Positions 22,178-34,137 are shown, numbered from the stretch's first letter. The stretch: 64,000 nt of DNA from Aquilaria yunnanensis (GCA_039654915.1 CM077594.1:12833001-12897000), one strand, 5' to 3'. Notes: a model not told the origin generated them from the sequence alone. Translations and numbers: made by a program.

Positions 22178-23640
22178 ATTTTTTTTATTAATCAAAATTT
22201 TCATTCATCGTCCAACAGAAAGATCACAGTCGAAACAATGAAAAGAAATCAGTTATTGTGTAACCCAAACAGATAAAAGAAGCGACCTTGCCAGCCCTTG
22301 TTTTGCTAGGAATTCAGCCTCCATATTTGCCTTTCTAGCAGTATATATATATCTTCATCTACTTATACTCATTTTTAGCTCTTAAATTTGTTCCTGTCGA
22401 AACAGGTCTGCGAATCTCCATGGTTTAGTCGCCGAACCATTAATCCAATTGATACCCAATAGGGAGCTGCTTTCCACAGTCACTTCATAAAAAACTACAC
22501 TCCTATTGACCTACATAATCCTCACAGCCTCCTTTATTGATTGCAGCTCAGCTTCCATCACATTCGAACAACTAATAGGTTTAGAGAAAACACATAAAAC
22601 CTTGCTGTGTCATAATCTCTCAATAGACCACCAAATGCAGCTGATCCTCTGTTCTCACAAACAGGGGCATCAATGTTAAATTTCTAGCTTCCAAGTTGTG
22701 GAGCTTCCCTTTTCACATTCTTCCTGTCCTGTTCCTTTTTCACTTCAACTTCCACATTTGCAGGTGTAATAAGGATTTCCAAACTTGATAATTTAGTGTC
22801 AACCCATTTTGCAGATAGCCGATGCCCTACTGGCAACTTCACCACATCACTTGCAGCGAACATATCTGGCACTTTTCCTCTATGTATGTTATCATTCTTG
22901 CCTGCCCAGTAGCACAAAAAGACAACATCTACACCTCTTCAGAACATACCTGATTCAAATTATCTTTCCGCTGCACATAAAAAGATTAAACTGATGAAGG
23001 AATCGGTACTTCAGCGTCCACTACCTGAGGATTAATGTCCATAGTCTCAAGGGAAATCACAATGCAAGAATAAGTGGTGTGCTGTTTCTAAGTTCGCCAT
23101 ACAATTAGGACATTTGTATGCTCCAATTCCAGAATATTTTGCTCCGATAATACTTCTTGCATTAGCTGCCAAACAAAAAACCTGTTACCTTTGGAGGTGC
23201 TCCGAATCTCCACACAGATGCTATTACTTCAACATTTTGAACTGCCGAGGATTCCATCTGATTCACAAATGATTTTGAAGAAAGTTCGCCCGAGCTTTCA
23301 CATATCCAAATGACAACATGAACTCATTACATATACCTTTCTCCCAATCAAACACAAGTCTTCACAAGACTTCCCATGTTCATATTCCTTGATTCCGGAA
23401 ACCAAACTCCTTCACTGTTCCTTCTTTGTTAACAGACAAAGCATAGATTTCAGGAAATCTGTTTTAATTATGCCTTCCACCCAAAATCTGACCCAAAACG
23501 TCTCCCCATAAGTTTCCTCCTGCCCGCCGCAAACACATCAATCACAATACTATACCTTGCAAAATTCCCTCCATAGTTCAGATATGCTCATATCCTCCAG
23601 AAAATTTGTGCAGTTGTAAGACAAAAAGAAGGTGGACTCA
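22178..23640 (-). mobile_element. L1-type LINE remnant (3' part with zf-RVT and RNase H)
   Basis: On the minus strand: FPEIYALSVNKEGTVKE near 23440, VWRFGAPPKVTGFLF near 23210 and CPNCMANLETAHHLFLHCDF near 23090 (the zf-RVT region that follows LINE reverse transcriptases). Then come RNase H-like pieces (MEAELQSIKEAV near 22540; NMEAEFLAKQGLAR near 22300) and an AATAAAAAAAA tail at 22178-22188. Several stops and shifts are present. The 5' end of the element, with most of the RT, is missing. Confidence 0.72.
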
Positions 23641-25500
23641 TGCCAAAACCTAGTTCCATGTCTAGCGAACCCTCTTGGATCGACAATCCTCTGGAAAATG
23701 GATGCACACTCACTCTCCTTGACTCTTGTCTCTCACCTCACCCCATTTCTCTCTCTTCATGTCTGTTAATATGCAGTTCTGGTCGACTTTTTCAAGGCAT
23801 TTTACAAAATCATCATTTATTTGTTCTGATTCTGTTTTTGCTCCAGCAAGTGTTTTTGTTAATGAGCAGGAGTTCTTGCAGAGTGAATTCTATTGGCTTA
23901 AACTACCAGTAAACACAAAATAGGGACTCAAAGATTAGTGAGATAGAATTGATGGATGCCATAGATTATATTTCTTCTAAATAATATTTCTTCTAAATAT
24001 TTCTTCTGATGCCTTACTGAAATGTTCTTATTAGAAAGAAGAATATATATGTCAAGTGTATCTTGTACTTATCAAAGCTTTGGACTTTTAAACAATATTT
24101 TGCACCAACTTAATTTATTTTTCATTTACTGCTAATAGGATTGGTTATTATTAGTATTATTATTATTATTATTATTTCTCATGTGATGACAACGTCCAAG
24201 GCCCTTTCTGAAGTTGATCTTAGAGTTGTGGTACCATGGAGCACTTTCTCCCCAAATCTGGTCTCCTTCACTTGTTGTTGCAGATCAAACTCTCTCGCCG
24301 TCTCTCCCCTTGATCTCTCTCTCTTGGAGCATCTTCTCCCATAATTTCTATGCCCCGTTTTATATCTCCTATTGCTGGAGCACTCTCTCTACATATTCTT
24401 GGACTCTTTAATCTTTCCTTGTTGGAGGGCCTTCACTCCATGCCCTTCTAGCATTGCACAGCACAACACTTTTGCAGCTCTAGGTGTCAAGGTTAAAACG
24501 GAAGAAACTGTTGGGAATCAAGAGCATTAATTTAATTTTACTTGGTTGTTTTTGTGAATTTCTGTCTCCTTTGTCCAATCACTGGTGGCTGCTGCTGCTG
24601 CAGCTTTTCCTCGGTATTATTTTCAGAGATTATCAAATGTGTAAGGCAGTTGCAGGAGCGAATCTGTATTTTCAGAGATTGTCATCTTTCAGGAGTGAAT
24701 CCGTGTTTGCAGGATCCAGTCGCAGGAGTACTGGCAATCATTTAACAAGGGCCACTGTTAATGTTCAGTTCTTTTAGTTTAGGTGTGTGCCTATGTGTTT
24801 ATAAGGGTAGAGTAATAACAAGCTGGAGTTGATATAACTATGGTTTATCTGGGACTTACAATGAAGGCATCATTAGTGAACATGTGACTTATGTGAGGAC
24901 AGAATGGACGACATTATTGGTAACTGCAGGGCACCATTTTGGAATTACTGAAGCTGAATCAGTGATCAAAATCTAGTTTAACCAGGTCGGTTAGGTTAGG
25001 AATGGGCAGTTATTGTTTTAACAAAAGCCCACTCGGGTTATGATTCTTAGTTTAGGACAATTTCTTGGGTCTTGTAGTCACCATAATACCTGCTAGTGCG
25101 GAATCACTTGCACAGAGACAGCTTTGTCTCTCACCCAAGATGCCAGCACCTTGTTAGATTTAACGAATGAATCATTCCATTGACTGATAATCGAATTAAA
25201 TTGCAGTTGGTGGTAAAACTATCCACAGTATCAAAGGGAGGGCTCTTATGTGGGTTGACGTTTATTCGGTTCTTATCGTAGTGCCCAAAGTTTCAGCAAG
25301 CAAAATGTGAGCTTTGCTTGTATCTGTCTTGAACCCTGTCATGAAGATTCAATTTGCTTCTACGATTAGACCCCCAGAAGCTGCATTAGTGTTACCACTT
25401 AGGGAAGAAGTTTGCTCCATGAGCTATTCTTGTTTATTTTTTCCCCTCAAGAAAGACTCAGTAAAGTTTTTTAAAATGTGTTATATCTCCTCTTAATTCT
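23641..25500. other. Intergenic DNA, no gene recognised
   Basis: Small frames (23640-23912, 24484-24777) resemble nothing I know. A (TTA)n microsatellite lies at about 24148-24177. It could hold decayed transposon or transcript-like sequence, but I see no support. Confidence 0.4.
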
Positions 25501-26107
25501 TAAGTTTGGGGGAAAAGGCATTTTCAGTCCTAAAAGTTTTCTCATTTTACCAAATTAGCAATGAAATTCCTCAACTTGCTAAAAAAGTCCTAATACATTA
25601 AAGTCATTAGTTATGGAAGGGAATGACAAGTTAGGGTTCCAAGTGGTAAAAAGCGACCAAATCAATGTCAATGCTTGTTTTTCCCCCTTTTTAATTGACA
25701 ATATATTGATTATTTGTTAGTAAACTCACAGGTTCTAATATCTGCGGGTAATTGGTATGGTTATAAAATCGTACCCATTGTCGGATATCATGATTTCGCA
25801 GGTAAAGGATTACCTGTGCTCACAAGCACTAAGAATGACTTACGTGTAGCCAGCCCAACCCATTGTCATCCATATTTCAAAGTATTGTGCGTGGTGTTTC
25901 AGTAGTTTTAAGAAAAGCTCTATAAAATCAAATAATGAAGCGGAGTTTGCAGAATGTGAACTTTTGTGCCTGTACTAAGGCCAGCAGTTGGACACAGCCT
26001 GTCTTAGTGCTATTCTGGATTCAAAACTTGCCGCCAACAATACCCCTCTTCCTATCTACAATCCTATAAAACCTTTATTTGTAAATATTTATTAGTAACG
26101 TAAAAGA

Positions 26108-26840
26108 ACCAATTAGTCAACATATACAATTGTTTAGGGTCTTTGCCTACCGGGCTCAGCCTGCAAAGGTAAGACACTTCCCTAATTAAGTCCTGGGTTT
26201 GAGGAGCTATAGAGGTGCTTCCGCACACGAACTTATCAATAAGTTGTATAAATATAACCTGACATTCTCCAAATTTCATGAGACAGATAATTATTCAAAA
26301 CTTTCCTTGTAACATCTCTCACATTAAATATATACTTGTACATGCTTTTGATTATCTAAAAATTGTTTAGGAGATTATAATTTGGAACCACTTTTGTTTT
26401 TCTATATATCTGTGCTTATTTATAATCCATCCACTTGTTTTTCTATATGTCTGTGCTTATTTATTATCCATCCACCGATTAGTCAACATATACAATTGTT
26501 TAGGGTCTTTGCCTACCGGGCTCAACCTGTAAAGGTAAGACACTTCCTTAATTAAGGCCTGAGTTTGAGGAGCTACAGAGGTGCTTCCACACACAAACTT
26601 ATCAATAATTTGTATAAATATAACTTGACATCCTCTAGATTTCATGAGACAGAAAATTTATTTAAATCTTTCCTTGTAACAACTCCCACATTAAATATAT
26701 ACTTGTACATGCTTTTGATTACCTAAAAACTATTTAGGAAATTATAATTTGGAACCACTTTTGTTTTTCTATATATCTGTGCTTATTTATTATCCATCAA
26801 CTTGTTTTTCTATGTCTGTACTTAATTTATTATCCATCCA
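26108..26840. repeat. Two direct repeats of 366 bp
   Basis: The unit beginning ACCAATTAGTCAACATAT at 26108 recurs at 26474 (ACCGATTAGTC...), with a partial third end after 26795. Each carries a GGGTTTGAGGAGC or GAGTTTGAGGAGC motif like a pol III B box, preceded by CTACCGGGCTCA, so a SINE-like origin is possible. Confidence 0.7.
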
Positions 26841-27283
26841 CTTGTATTAATGTTCTTTAAAGAAAATGTGAAAAGGACAATAACCAATTAATCCTACAAA
26901 TGCTAAACGATCCAAACAAAGAAAACTTATGATTTGGCTGATGGAAATGTCGACATGACAATTAACACATTTTATTTCAGTGACTAAAATGACACTTTTT
27001 AAACCTTAGCTACTGAAATTTTTTTGTCAAAGTTTGAGGGCCATTTTAGATTTTTTTTTTTCAAAAAATGAACTTTATCTACTACCCACAACTTTCTCCA
27101 ATCGTGAAAATTAATTCATCAACTCTTAATTAATCCAACAATGTCACCTACTTCAACAACGCTCACCACTCCTCCAGAACGTTGACCAACTCCTCCATTT
27201 AACCACTAACACACGAGGAAAAAAAAGAAGGAACACTGAAAATACTTAATTCCATTAATTAGCTGCACAGACAACCAGAGGCC

Positions 27284-27935
27284 TCTGTTCTCTATATCTT
27301 GTTCGGTAGCGTCGACGGTTTGTCGTATGAATAAAAGGCGGAATTGGCCTGGGGACTAAGGCGAAGCGGGCCGCGCTTCATCTGGGCGGTCCGAAAACTG
27401 GCCGCCTGTCTGGAAACGGGTCGGTTCTGAATTACGAAAACGGGAACGAAGACATATTGAGTTACTTGCCGGAGGAATTCACGACCAGACCTCAGACGTG
27501 GGAGTGGTGATTCTGCAGTGGGTGCTGCAGAATGGAGATACTTGGCCACCAATCGGTAGGTTGGTTTTTCGTGCACTGCTGGTGGAATTCAGCGATCAAG
27601 TTTATAACGAACGGGCTGGAGATGATCATGTGGGCGCTGTACACGGAAGAGAGGATAAGAGTGGCGATCCTGAGTGAGGAGCTTGGCATCACGGTGAGGT
27701 TGAAGGTGAGTCCGGCGAAGGGGGTGGTGCGGAGTGAGGAGATAGAAGGACGGTGCAAAGGATGATGGCGGAGGAAGAGGGAAAGAAGATGAGGACTAAA
27801 GTGAAGCAACAGAGAGTCAGCGGGGAGAAAGCTTGGAGCGTGGGCGGCGCTTCCTGGAATGCCTTGGCGGACTTCGTTCACCAATGCCACAACACGAGCA
27901 AGTACTTTTCTTTCGCATGTTTGTCCGGTTGCCAC
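27284..27935 (+). pseudogene. UDP-glycosyltransferase pseudogene, C-terminal part (UGT72-like)
   Basis: The C-terminal domain of a family-1 plant glycosyltransferase, which transfers sugar from UDP-glucose to small molecules in the cytosol. Visible: VLYILFGSVDGLS, AELAWGLRRSGPRFIWAVR, then the PSPG donor-binding box with remnants GHQSVGWFFVHCWWNS and ALYTEERIRVAILSEELG, then SPAKGVVRSEEIEG and KAWSVGGASWNALADFVHQC at the end. In-frame stops follow LSYE, and frame changes occur before the PSPG box and near 27760. The usual HCGWNS reads HCWWNS. The N-terminal acceptor domain is absent. The resemblance to UGT72-type enzymes is by eye. Confidence 0.85.
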
Positions 27936-28529
27936 TGCAGGTATATTATTTTAATTTTTACGCCATTAATGTAATAGGTTTTTATAATAAGTTTCATTTT
28001 GGTTATACTAGTGGAGCATTTAAAAGTTGACAATAGTTGATAATGTTTATCTTTTAAGAAATTCTAAAATGACCCTCAAACGTTTATAAAAGTTTTTGAA
28101 TGAGTAACTATGGTGTCAGCTTGGTCATTGAAATAAATGACTTTAGGTCAGCCAAGTAGAATTTCACAAGTTTAAGGACTAATGGCATTAGCAATGTTAA
28201 CGTTTTAGGACTTATTTGACAAATTAAAAACTTTCAGGATTAATTTTGTAAAACTTGAAAAGTCGTAGAATTTGAAAATGCCCTTCTAAGAAAAATTGAT
28301 CCGGGCGATGACTCGCAAGTCTGATCAATTCAGGTGTTTTTTGTCGAGTTTTAGGTCTACAAAGGATATGGTGAGCATATGTCTAATTAGACATAGGGGT
28401 GATTTTACAAACTTGTCTCTTACCTTAAATTTTATTTTCTTCCACGCTTCTCCTCTCCGCTCAGCGCCAACAATGGCATTCGGAGGTGAGACATCACTAT
28501 CACATCCAATGATCATCGAGCAAACGATC

Positions 28530-29000
28530 ACCAAGTTGAGGTAGCGCTCTTCTCTGTCCAGGAATTGTTGACCGAGACAAGGTGAGGCGTTGCGATCACT
28601 GAGCAGACGATCATCGTGGCGAGGTGGTGCTCTTCTCTATCTAGGAGCTGATGATAGCGGTGTGATCGGAGGAAAGACGGCATGATTGAAGATGAGGCGG
28701 TGCAATCCGAGGCGAAATGATGAGATCCGAGATGAGGAGGTGCGATGACGACGAGATGAATGTCGAGGCGAGGGGAACAACAAGGCGACATGATTCGAGG
28801 AAAGACGGTGAGATTCGTGGCAAAGAGGCACGCTGACGACAAGAGGAATTGCAAGGCAAGGTCGTGGAGGCGGACAGGCGAGGTGAATACGTGTGGAGGG
28901 AGGACCACTGCGGCAACAAGGGCTATGGAGGGAGGTGGCGACCGCTGTGGAGGGAGGCAGTAGCTGTGGAGGGGATGTGAGAGAGGAGGCAAACGAGAGA
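28530..29000. repeat. Degenerate purine-rich repeats (GATGAG/GAGGCG units)
   Basis: Irregular repetition of GAGATCCGAG, GAGGCG and GACGA motifs. The overlapping frames on both strands have low-complexity translations and are not considered genes. Confidence 0.55.
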
Positions 29001-29039
29001 TGCAAAGATTGTGTTTTTTTCAAAAGAAATTGTTTTTTT

Positions 29040-29545
29040 TTAGTTATTGTTCAAACACTTTTATATTGCACTCTAGACATTTTTAAATTTTTATTTAGAC
29101 ACTTCTTTATTCATTAAATCATATACTTTTGTTTAAACACTTCTTTAAATATTTAGGCACTTTTTCATTATTATTTGAACACTTTTACATATTTAGTCAG
29201 ACACTTAAATAGTTATTTTCTAAATGATAACAAATTATTCACAAGTTATTTAATCAGACATTTTTACATATTTCTTTAGACATTTTTCAATATTTAATTA
29301 GATATTTTTTTTATAGCTTTAGACACTTTTAATTTAATATTATAATAATTCATTTTGATTTTGTTATTTTTTGTTCAGACACTTTTACATATTTTATTTA
29401 GACATTTTTTGGTATTCAATCAGATACTTATTCTTATAGTTTTAGACACTTTTAATTTAACATTATCATAATTTATTTTATATTACTTTATAGACATTTT
29501 CCTATACTATATTAGACATATTTACATTTTATTGCAGACACTTTT
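29040..29545. repeat. Tandem-like AGACACTTTT repeats
   Basis: About twenty occurrences of AGACA(C/T)TTTT, including a larger unit of about 121 bp seen at 29255 and 29376 (both running through TTTAGACACTTTTAATTTAA). Confidence 0.65.
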
Positions 29546-29579
29546 ATTGTTCAGAAGCAATAAGGATGCGACTTAATAG

Positions 29580-29900
29580 CAACAATTAGAAGCAAGATCT
29601 AGAGGTGACGACGAGATCCAGCAAGAGGTGACGAGATCTGGTGAGAGATGCTGAGATCCGGCTAGTGATGACAAGATCTGACGAGAGACAACGAGATCCG
29701 GCAAGTGATGATGAGATTCAGTGAGAGACGATGAGGTCCGGCAAGTGGCGATGAGATCTGGCAAGTGACAACGAGATCTGATGAGAGGCGATAAGATCCA
29801 ACGAGAGATCTCAGCGAGTGATGATAAGATCCGGTGAGTAATGATGAGATCCGAGAAGAAATGACGAGATCCGACAAGTGACGATGAGATCAGGAGGCAA
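29580..29900. repeat. Minisatellite of GATGAGATCCGGCAAGT-type units
   Basis: Units of about 15-17 bp alternating GAGATCCGGCAAGTGA and GAGATCTGATGAGAGA variants. The minus-strand 177-codon frame here is produced by this repeat. Confidence 0.75.
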
Positions 29901-30009
29901 ACAACTGTGAGATCTGGAAGCGGATGATGACTACAAGATCTGGAGGCGATGACAGTTTGTCGGAAGAGGTGGCGGTGGTGGCAACGGCATAAGCCGCGAC
30001 AAAGGTAGG

Positions 30010-31440
30010 GTTTTGAGGGTGAGGGTGAGTTTTGGTCTAGAAGCAAATTAGTGATAAGCTTATATTTATTATATTTATTTCTTTCATATTTAGTATAAAA
30101 AATCATATCTTGAGCTACAGAGATCGGAATTAAGTGATTCTTGATTCATTGGAAAGTTAACATCTGGAGCTATAAATCACATTTAGACCATCGAACCCAG
30201 TTTACATGTTAAGAGGGTCAAATTCAGCTTCAAAATCAAAATTTGCGAGTCATCGCTGGTTTAGAAGTTGTTGCGGTATTTTGAGCATATTTTTGGTTGT
30301 AGATGTTCGTTCTATGCAATTCAGGTGTTATTTTGAAGATAAGAAAGAGATTTACAACTTTCATGCTTTGAGTTTTGAGAACTAATGACTTCATCAAGGT
30401 TGAATCTCAGCTTGAAATTGCTGCTACTGTTCTTGAGCATTGTTTGGGGGTACTTTTGTAAAAGTATAGAAAATTTAGGGAGATTTTATGCATTTGGCAC
30501 ATTAGGTTATTTTTTTTTAAGCATTTAAAGGGTGGCTGCGTGCAACCTCCCCACCCCCCCTCTTCGCCAACTATCTCTATTTCTTTTCTTGTTTGTTTTC
30601 TTTTTCTTTTTATTGGTCTTTTTGTTCTTGGTTAAAGGAGATTGAAATCCTAAATTCTTCAACATTGTGAGATCAAAGTTGTTTTTATTCATCAATTAAT
30701 ATTTTGAGTACTGGATGTTCTTCTATGATTAAATTTATGATTGTTTCATTTATATGTTAGGAGGCTTACTAGTTGTTATTCGATTTCAATCTACTACTGG
30801 GTTAGAAATCAAATCTGTAACTGTTTGATTTCTTTAATTTGTGAAGCAACTGAGGTTTAGTGATTTGCTGCGCCAGAAATCATTAGGTCTTAAGGAGAAT
30901 ATTCAAATAAATTAAATACAACCGCTTGTGTTTGTGTTATTTAGTTTCATCGATCTCTTTAATTTTTAACGCAATTGTTAATTAAATCAAAGTGCTTGTC
31001 TTATGTTGTTTAGCAATTAGGGTTAATTAAATCACTTATTTTCTGATTAACTACGATTAAGGAGAGGTAAGAAGATAGCTCCAACGATGATGAATATTCA
31101 AAATTTTGATTGATCTATTTATACATTAATGATTAGTTGTAGGAATTCAGTGGTGGATGTTGACTGATGCTAAGGTTTGAATTCTTAATTGTTTCGTTGG
31201 TTTCTTATGTGATAGGTTTCTTAGTTTTTGTTCTCTGATTTTTTTTTATCTTTTTTTTTTATAGAAATAATCCCTCCAATCTTTTATTTCAGTTTTTTGT
31301 CAAGAAGCTTTTAGATAAAAAATTTCCCTTTAGATTCGACTTGGTTTCCACTGCTATACTACAAATTTATTTATTCTGAGTTGTTAGTGATACCAAAATT
31401 ATTTTTCATAGTTTTGACGATCACCCAATTAATTAAATTA
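30010..31440. other. Intergenic DNA, possible decayed LTR fragment at 30060-30500
   Basis: No coding frame. The segment at about 30105-30480 has wording reminiscent of Ty3/gypsy LTR or leader sequence (ATATCTTGAGCTACAGAGAT), but no ends were found. Confidence 0.3.
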
Positions 31441-31457
31441 TTTATTGAATTATGGAT

Positions 31458-31468
31458 TATATATAAAA
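31458..31468 (+). promoter_or_regulatory. Candidate TATA box of NLR gene 1
   Basis: TATATATAAAA about 180 bp before the ATG at 31648. Position and sequence are reasonable, but the start of transcription is unknown. Confidence 0.4.
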
Positions 31469-31647
31469 AATTAGAACTACATTAGTATGTCTAATCAGAT
31501 ACGGGTCCATAATATAATATCTAGTTCAGGTCCTCTCATCTTTTTGATACGGAGTAGAAAAGATTCCTCCGAAAGCAAGTCTGATCGATTAGGTCCTATA
31601 CACCGGGCAGGCGACGATAGCAAGGCACATCCATCGCTGCTGCAGAG

Positions 31648-34014
31648 ATGGCTGATGCACTTATTTCGGCAATTTTGAAGCACGTAGTGGATATTCTCAT
31701 CGAAGAAGGAAAGAAGCAGGTGAAGCTGCTTACTGAACTCGACGATGAAGTTGTGAAGCTGAGAACGAATCTGAACACGATTCGCGCTCTGTTGGAAGAT
31801 GCCGATGAGAAGCAAGTAACAGACAAGCTGGTCAGGATCTGGCTCAACAACCTCAAAGGCGTCTACTACGACATGGACGATGTGTTAGACGAGTGGCGGA
31901 CAGTCCTTCTCAAGCCGGAAGATGGTGACAAAGCGCCTCATAAAGCATCCGCGGGTTTCGGACAAATGGTATGTTCTCTCCTCTCCTGTTGGTCTCCGGC
32001 GAAACTTGTTACCCGCCGTGACCTTGCTTTGAAAATACGAGAGATCAATGCTAGATTAGATGAGGTTACGAGAGAGAAAGATAAGTTCCAGTTGACTCAG
32101 AGGGAAATAAGGCAGCAGCACCGCAGAAGAGCCGAAACTAGCTCTTTCGTGGATGCGGCGAAGCTACACGGTCGAGATGAGATCATGGAAACCATAGTTC
32201 AAAGTTTGCGCCTTGATGATGAGGCTGACAAGAGAAGGAGTGATCCGCTAACCATTTCTATTGTCGGAATGGGGGGAATTGGCAAGACGGCTCTTGCACA
32301 AAAGATCTATAATAATGAGAGTCTAGTTGGGCAATGTTTCGAGAAAAGAATATGGGTTTGCGTCTCGGACTTGTTTGAGGAAATTGGAGTTGCAAAAGCA
32401 ATTATAGTAGGATTGGAAGGCCTTGACAATAATTCTGTTTATCTTTTGGATACTGTTCCATTGCAAGCCCTTTTGGAAAGAATTTGCACTGCAATTGATG
32501 GAAAGAGATTCTTTCTTGTTCTGGATGATGTTTGGACAGAGGATGATAAAGACTTCGAGTCACTAAAGTGCACTTTCAAGCATGGTGCATCAGGAAGTAA
32601 GATTCTGGTGACTACTCGGAAAGATGGGGTTGCCATGATGATGGAATCCTCTCAAGTCTTTCACCTGGAAGGGCTGTCTCAAGAAGATTGTTGGCTAGTG
32701 CTTAGCCAAGCTGCATTTCGAGGAAGGAATGACAGGAAGGAGCATGAGAATTTAGAGGGAATTGGGAGGCAAATTGCACGAAAGTGCAAGGGCTTGCCAC
32801 TTGCTGCAAAAACTATAGGGAGTCTCTTACGGGGCAAGAAAAGTAGAGAAGAGTGGGGAAATGTGTTGAATAGTGAAGTTTGGAAATTGGATATAGCCCA
32901 AAGAGATATCTTCGTGCCTTTATTACTTAGTTATCATGATTTGCCACTGAAAATAAGACAATGCTTCGTTTATTGTGCTGCATATCCAAAGGACTTTGTA
33001 ATATGGTCAACTCATCTTATCCATCAATGGATGGCACTAGGATATTTAAACTTGGAGGGCAATCCAGAGATGGAAGTGGTAGGTAGGGAGTATTTCAACT
33101 ATTTAGCAGACTGCTCTTTTTTTCAAGATTTCACTTATGACTGGGATGGCAGCATCCAAGCATGTAAGATGCATGATATAGTACATGACTTTGCTCTGTA
33201 TCTAGCCCAGAATGAGCTGGTGACCAAGAACATTAGTCCTGATGGAGGTTTATTACTGAACTTGACTCACGAAAAAGCACACTATTTGACTATAATGGTA
33301 GCAAAAGGAATTGATTTCCCTCTCTCCATTTCTGGTACAGAAAAATTGCGCAGCATTATAACCTTTTCCGGTGAGCATGCCATCACTACCAAAGCCCTGC
33401 GAAATGTAGCCACAAGTTCAAAACGGTTACGGTCACTAGACTTTAGTTGGCCTCTTGGAGATCATTTAGGAAGAGAGATACCATCCGAAATAGGGAAGCT
33501 TTTGCATTTACGGCACCTGAACTTGGCCGGTAGCTCTATGATACAAGAGTTGCCTGAAACTATTTGTGACCTGATTAATTTGATATACTTGGACCTCTTG
33601 CAATGTACTGCCCTTGAGAGACTACCAGAAGGAATAGGGAAGCTTGTTAACTTGAGGTTCTTCCGCACCACAGCTTGCTATAAGTTATCTTCCTACCCGA
33701 AAGGGGTAGGAAAGTTGACCTCCCTTAGGACACTTAAGAATTTGATAGTGAGAATTGATGGAGATGATCCTCAAGAATTTAGCATTGCAGATCTTGGAAA
33801 GTTGACCAAACTCCGGTGGCTTTTTATGATACTAAAGGGAGAAAGAATAGACATTGGAGAGGCTAGGAAAGCAGAATTTGGCAAGAAGAAACATCTACTT
33901 GACTTGAGGATAAGGCTGGGTGGATATGTCAAGGAGAATGAAGTGATTGAAGCCTTGAGCCCTCCTTCCACATCAACCCTTCGCTTTTGCTCTCATGCCC
34001 AGTGGTATTATTAG
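31648..34014 (+). CDS. CC-NBS-LRR disease resistance protein (RGA-like), NLR 1
   Basis: A 788-residue intracellular immune receptor of the CNL class, in a single exon. The N-terminal Rx-type coiled coil (residues 1-140) has the YDMDDVLDEW variant of the EDVID motif at 74-83. The NB-ARC domain has the P-loop GMGGIGKT (207-214), RNBS-A FEKRIWVCVSD (231-241), kinase-2 FFLVLDDVW (288-296), RNBS-B GSKILVTTR (316-324), GLPLA (382-386), RNBS-D CFVYCAAYPKDF (439-450) and MHD (508-510), all intact, so nucleotide switching is plausible. About five LRRs follow (595-770). It then stops after VIEAL, where relatives normally continue with many more repeats. The start is supported by the MAD(A/T)-type N-terminus shared with NLR 2. 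The 3' flank matches NLR 2. It may be functional, but the short LRR could limit recognition. Confidence 0.93.
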   Translation: MADALISAILKHVVDILIEEGKKQVKLLTELDDEVVKLRTNLNTIRALLEDADEKQVTDKLVRIWLNNLKGVYYDMDDVLDEWRTVLLKPEDGDKAPHKASAGFGQMVCSLLSCWSPAKLVTRRDLALKIREINARLDEVTREKDKFQLTQREIRQQHRRRAETSSFVDAAKLHGRDEIMETIVQSLRLDDEADKRRSDPLTISIVGMGGIGKTALAQKIYNNESLVGQCFEKRIWVCVSDLFEEIGVAKAIIVGLEGLDNNSVYLLDTVPLQALLERICTAIDGKRFFLVLDDVWTEDDKDFESLKCTFKHGASGSKILVTTRKDGVAMMMESSQVFHLEGLSQEDCWLVLSQAAFRGRNDRKEHENLEGIGRQIARKCKGLPLAAKTIGSLLRGKKSREEWGNVLNSEVWKLDIAQRDIFVPLLLSYHDLPLKIRQCFVYCAAYPKDFVIWSTHLIHQWMALGYLNLEGNPEMEVVGREYFNYLADCSFFQDFTYDWDGSIQACKMHDIVHDFALYLAQNELVTKNISPDGGLLLNLTHEKAHYLTIMVAKGIDFPLSISGTEKLRSIITFSGEHAITTKALRNVATSSKRLRSLDFSWPLGDHLGREIPSEIGKLLHLRHLNLAGSSMIQELPETICDLINLIYLDLLQCTALERLPEGIGKLVNLRFFRTTACYKLSSYPKGVGKLTSLRTLKNLIVRIDGDDPQEFSIADLGKLTKLRWLFMILKGERIDIGEARKAEFGKKKHLLDLRIRLGGYVKENEVIEALSPPSTSTLRFCSHAQWYY

Positions 34015-34052
34015 TCCAAGCAATTCTGAAATTTCAACGTGAAATTAACAGG

Positions 34053-34137
34053 GTATGCTCTAGACTTTCTGTTTATACTGTTAGTTAATTGGAGCAAGTC
34101 ATATTAGTTTTAGTATTAACAAATCTTTTTCTTTCAG
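34053..34137 (+). other. Candidate intron in the 3' region of NLR 1
   Basis: GTATGC at 34053 and TTTCAG at 34132-34137 bound 85 bp. The donor-like GGTATGC recurs after the duplicated 3' end at about 34970. It would be a 3'-UTR intron in the present gene. Confidence 0.35.

Larger units (their letters stand above)
25512..28290. mobile_element. Inverted-repeat region around UGT pseudogene, candidate Pack-type TIR element
   Basis: The segment starting GGCATTTTCAGTCC at 25517 resembles, in inverted orientation, the sequence ending GAAAATGCCC at 28287. A second inverted match, stronger, pairs 27032-27062 (TTTGAGGGCCATTTTAGA) with 28057-28086. The part around 26885-27062 also matches the complement of 28057-28200. 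Thus the inverted arms enclose the UGT pseudogene. A possible later insertion of 26100-26850 splits the left arm. No target duplication was found, so boundaries are tentative. Confidence 0.45.

Noticed and set aside
25714..25905. 63-codon plus-strand frame near 25.7 kb
   Set aside because: No family resemblance, and it lies in the possible left arm of an inverted-repeat element.
26108..26840. CRISPR-like direct repeats
   Set aside because: The units are 366 bp, only two full copies, in a plant nuclear sequence. There are no short repeats with unique spacers.
28528..29023. Overlapping long frames on both strands
   Set aside because: Low-complexity GA/TC-rich sequence keeps several frames open at once. 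No domain or codon bias evident.
29573..30106. 177-codon minus-strand frame rich in Ser/Leu/Ile
   Set aside because: Translation of a minisatellite with period close to a multiple of three. No domain.
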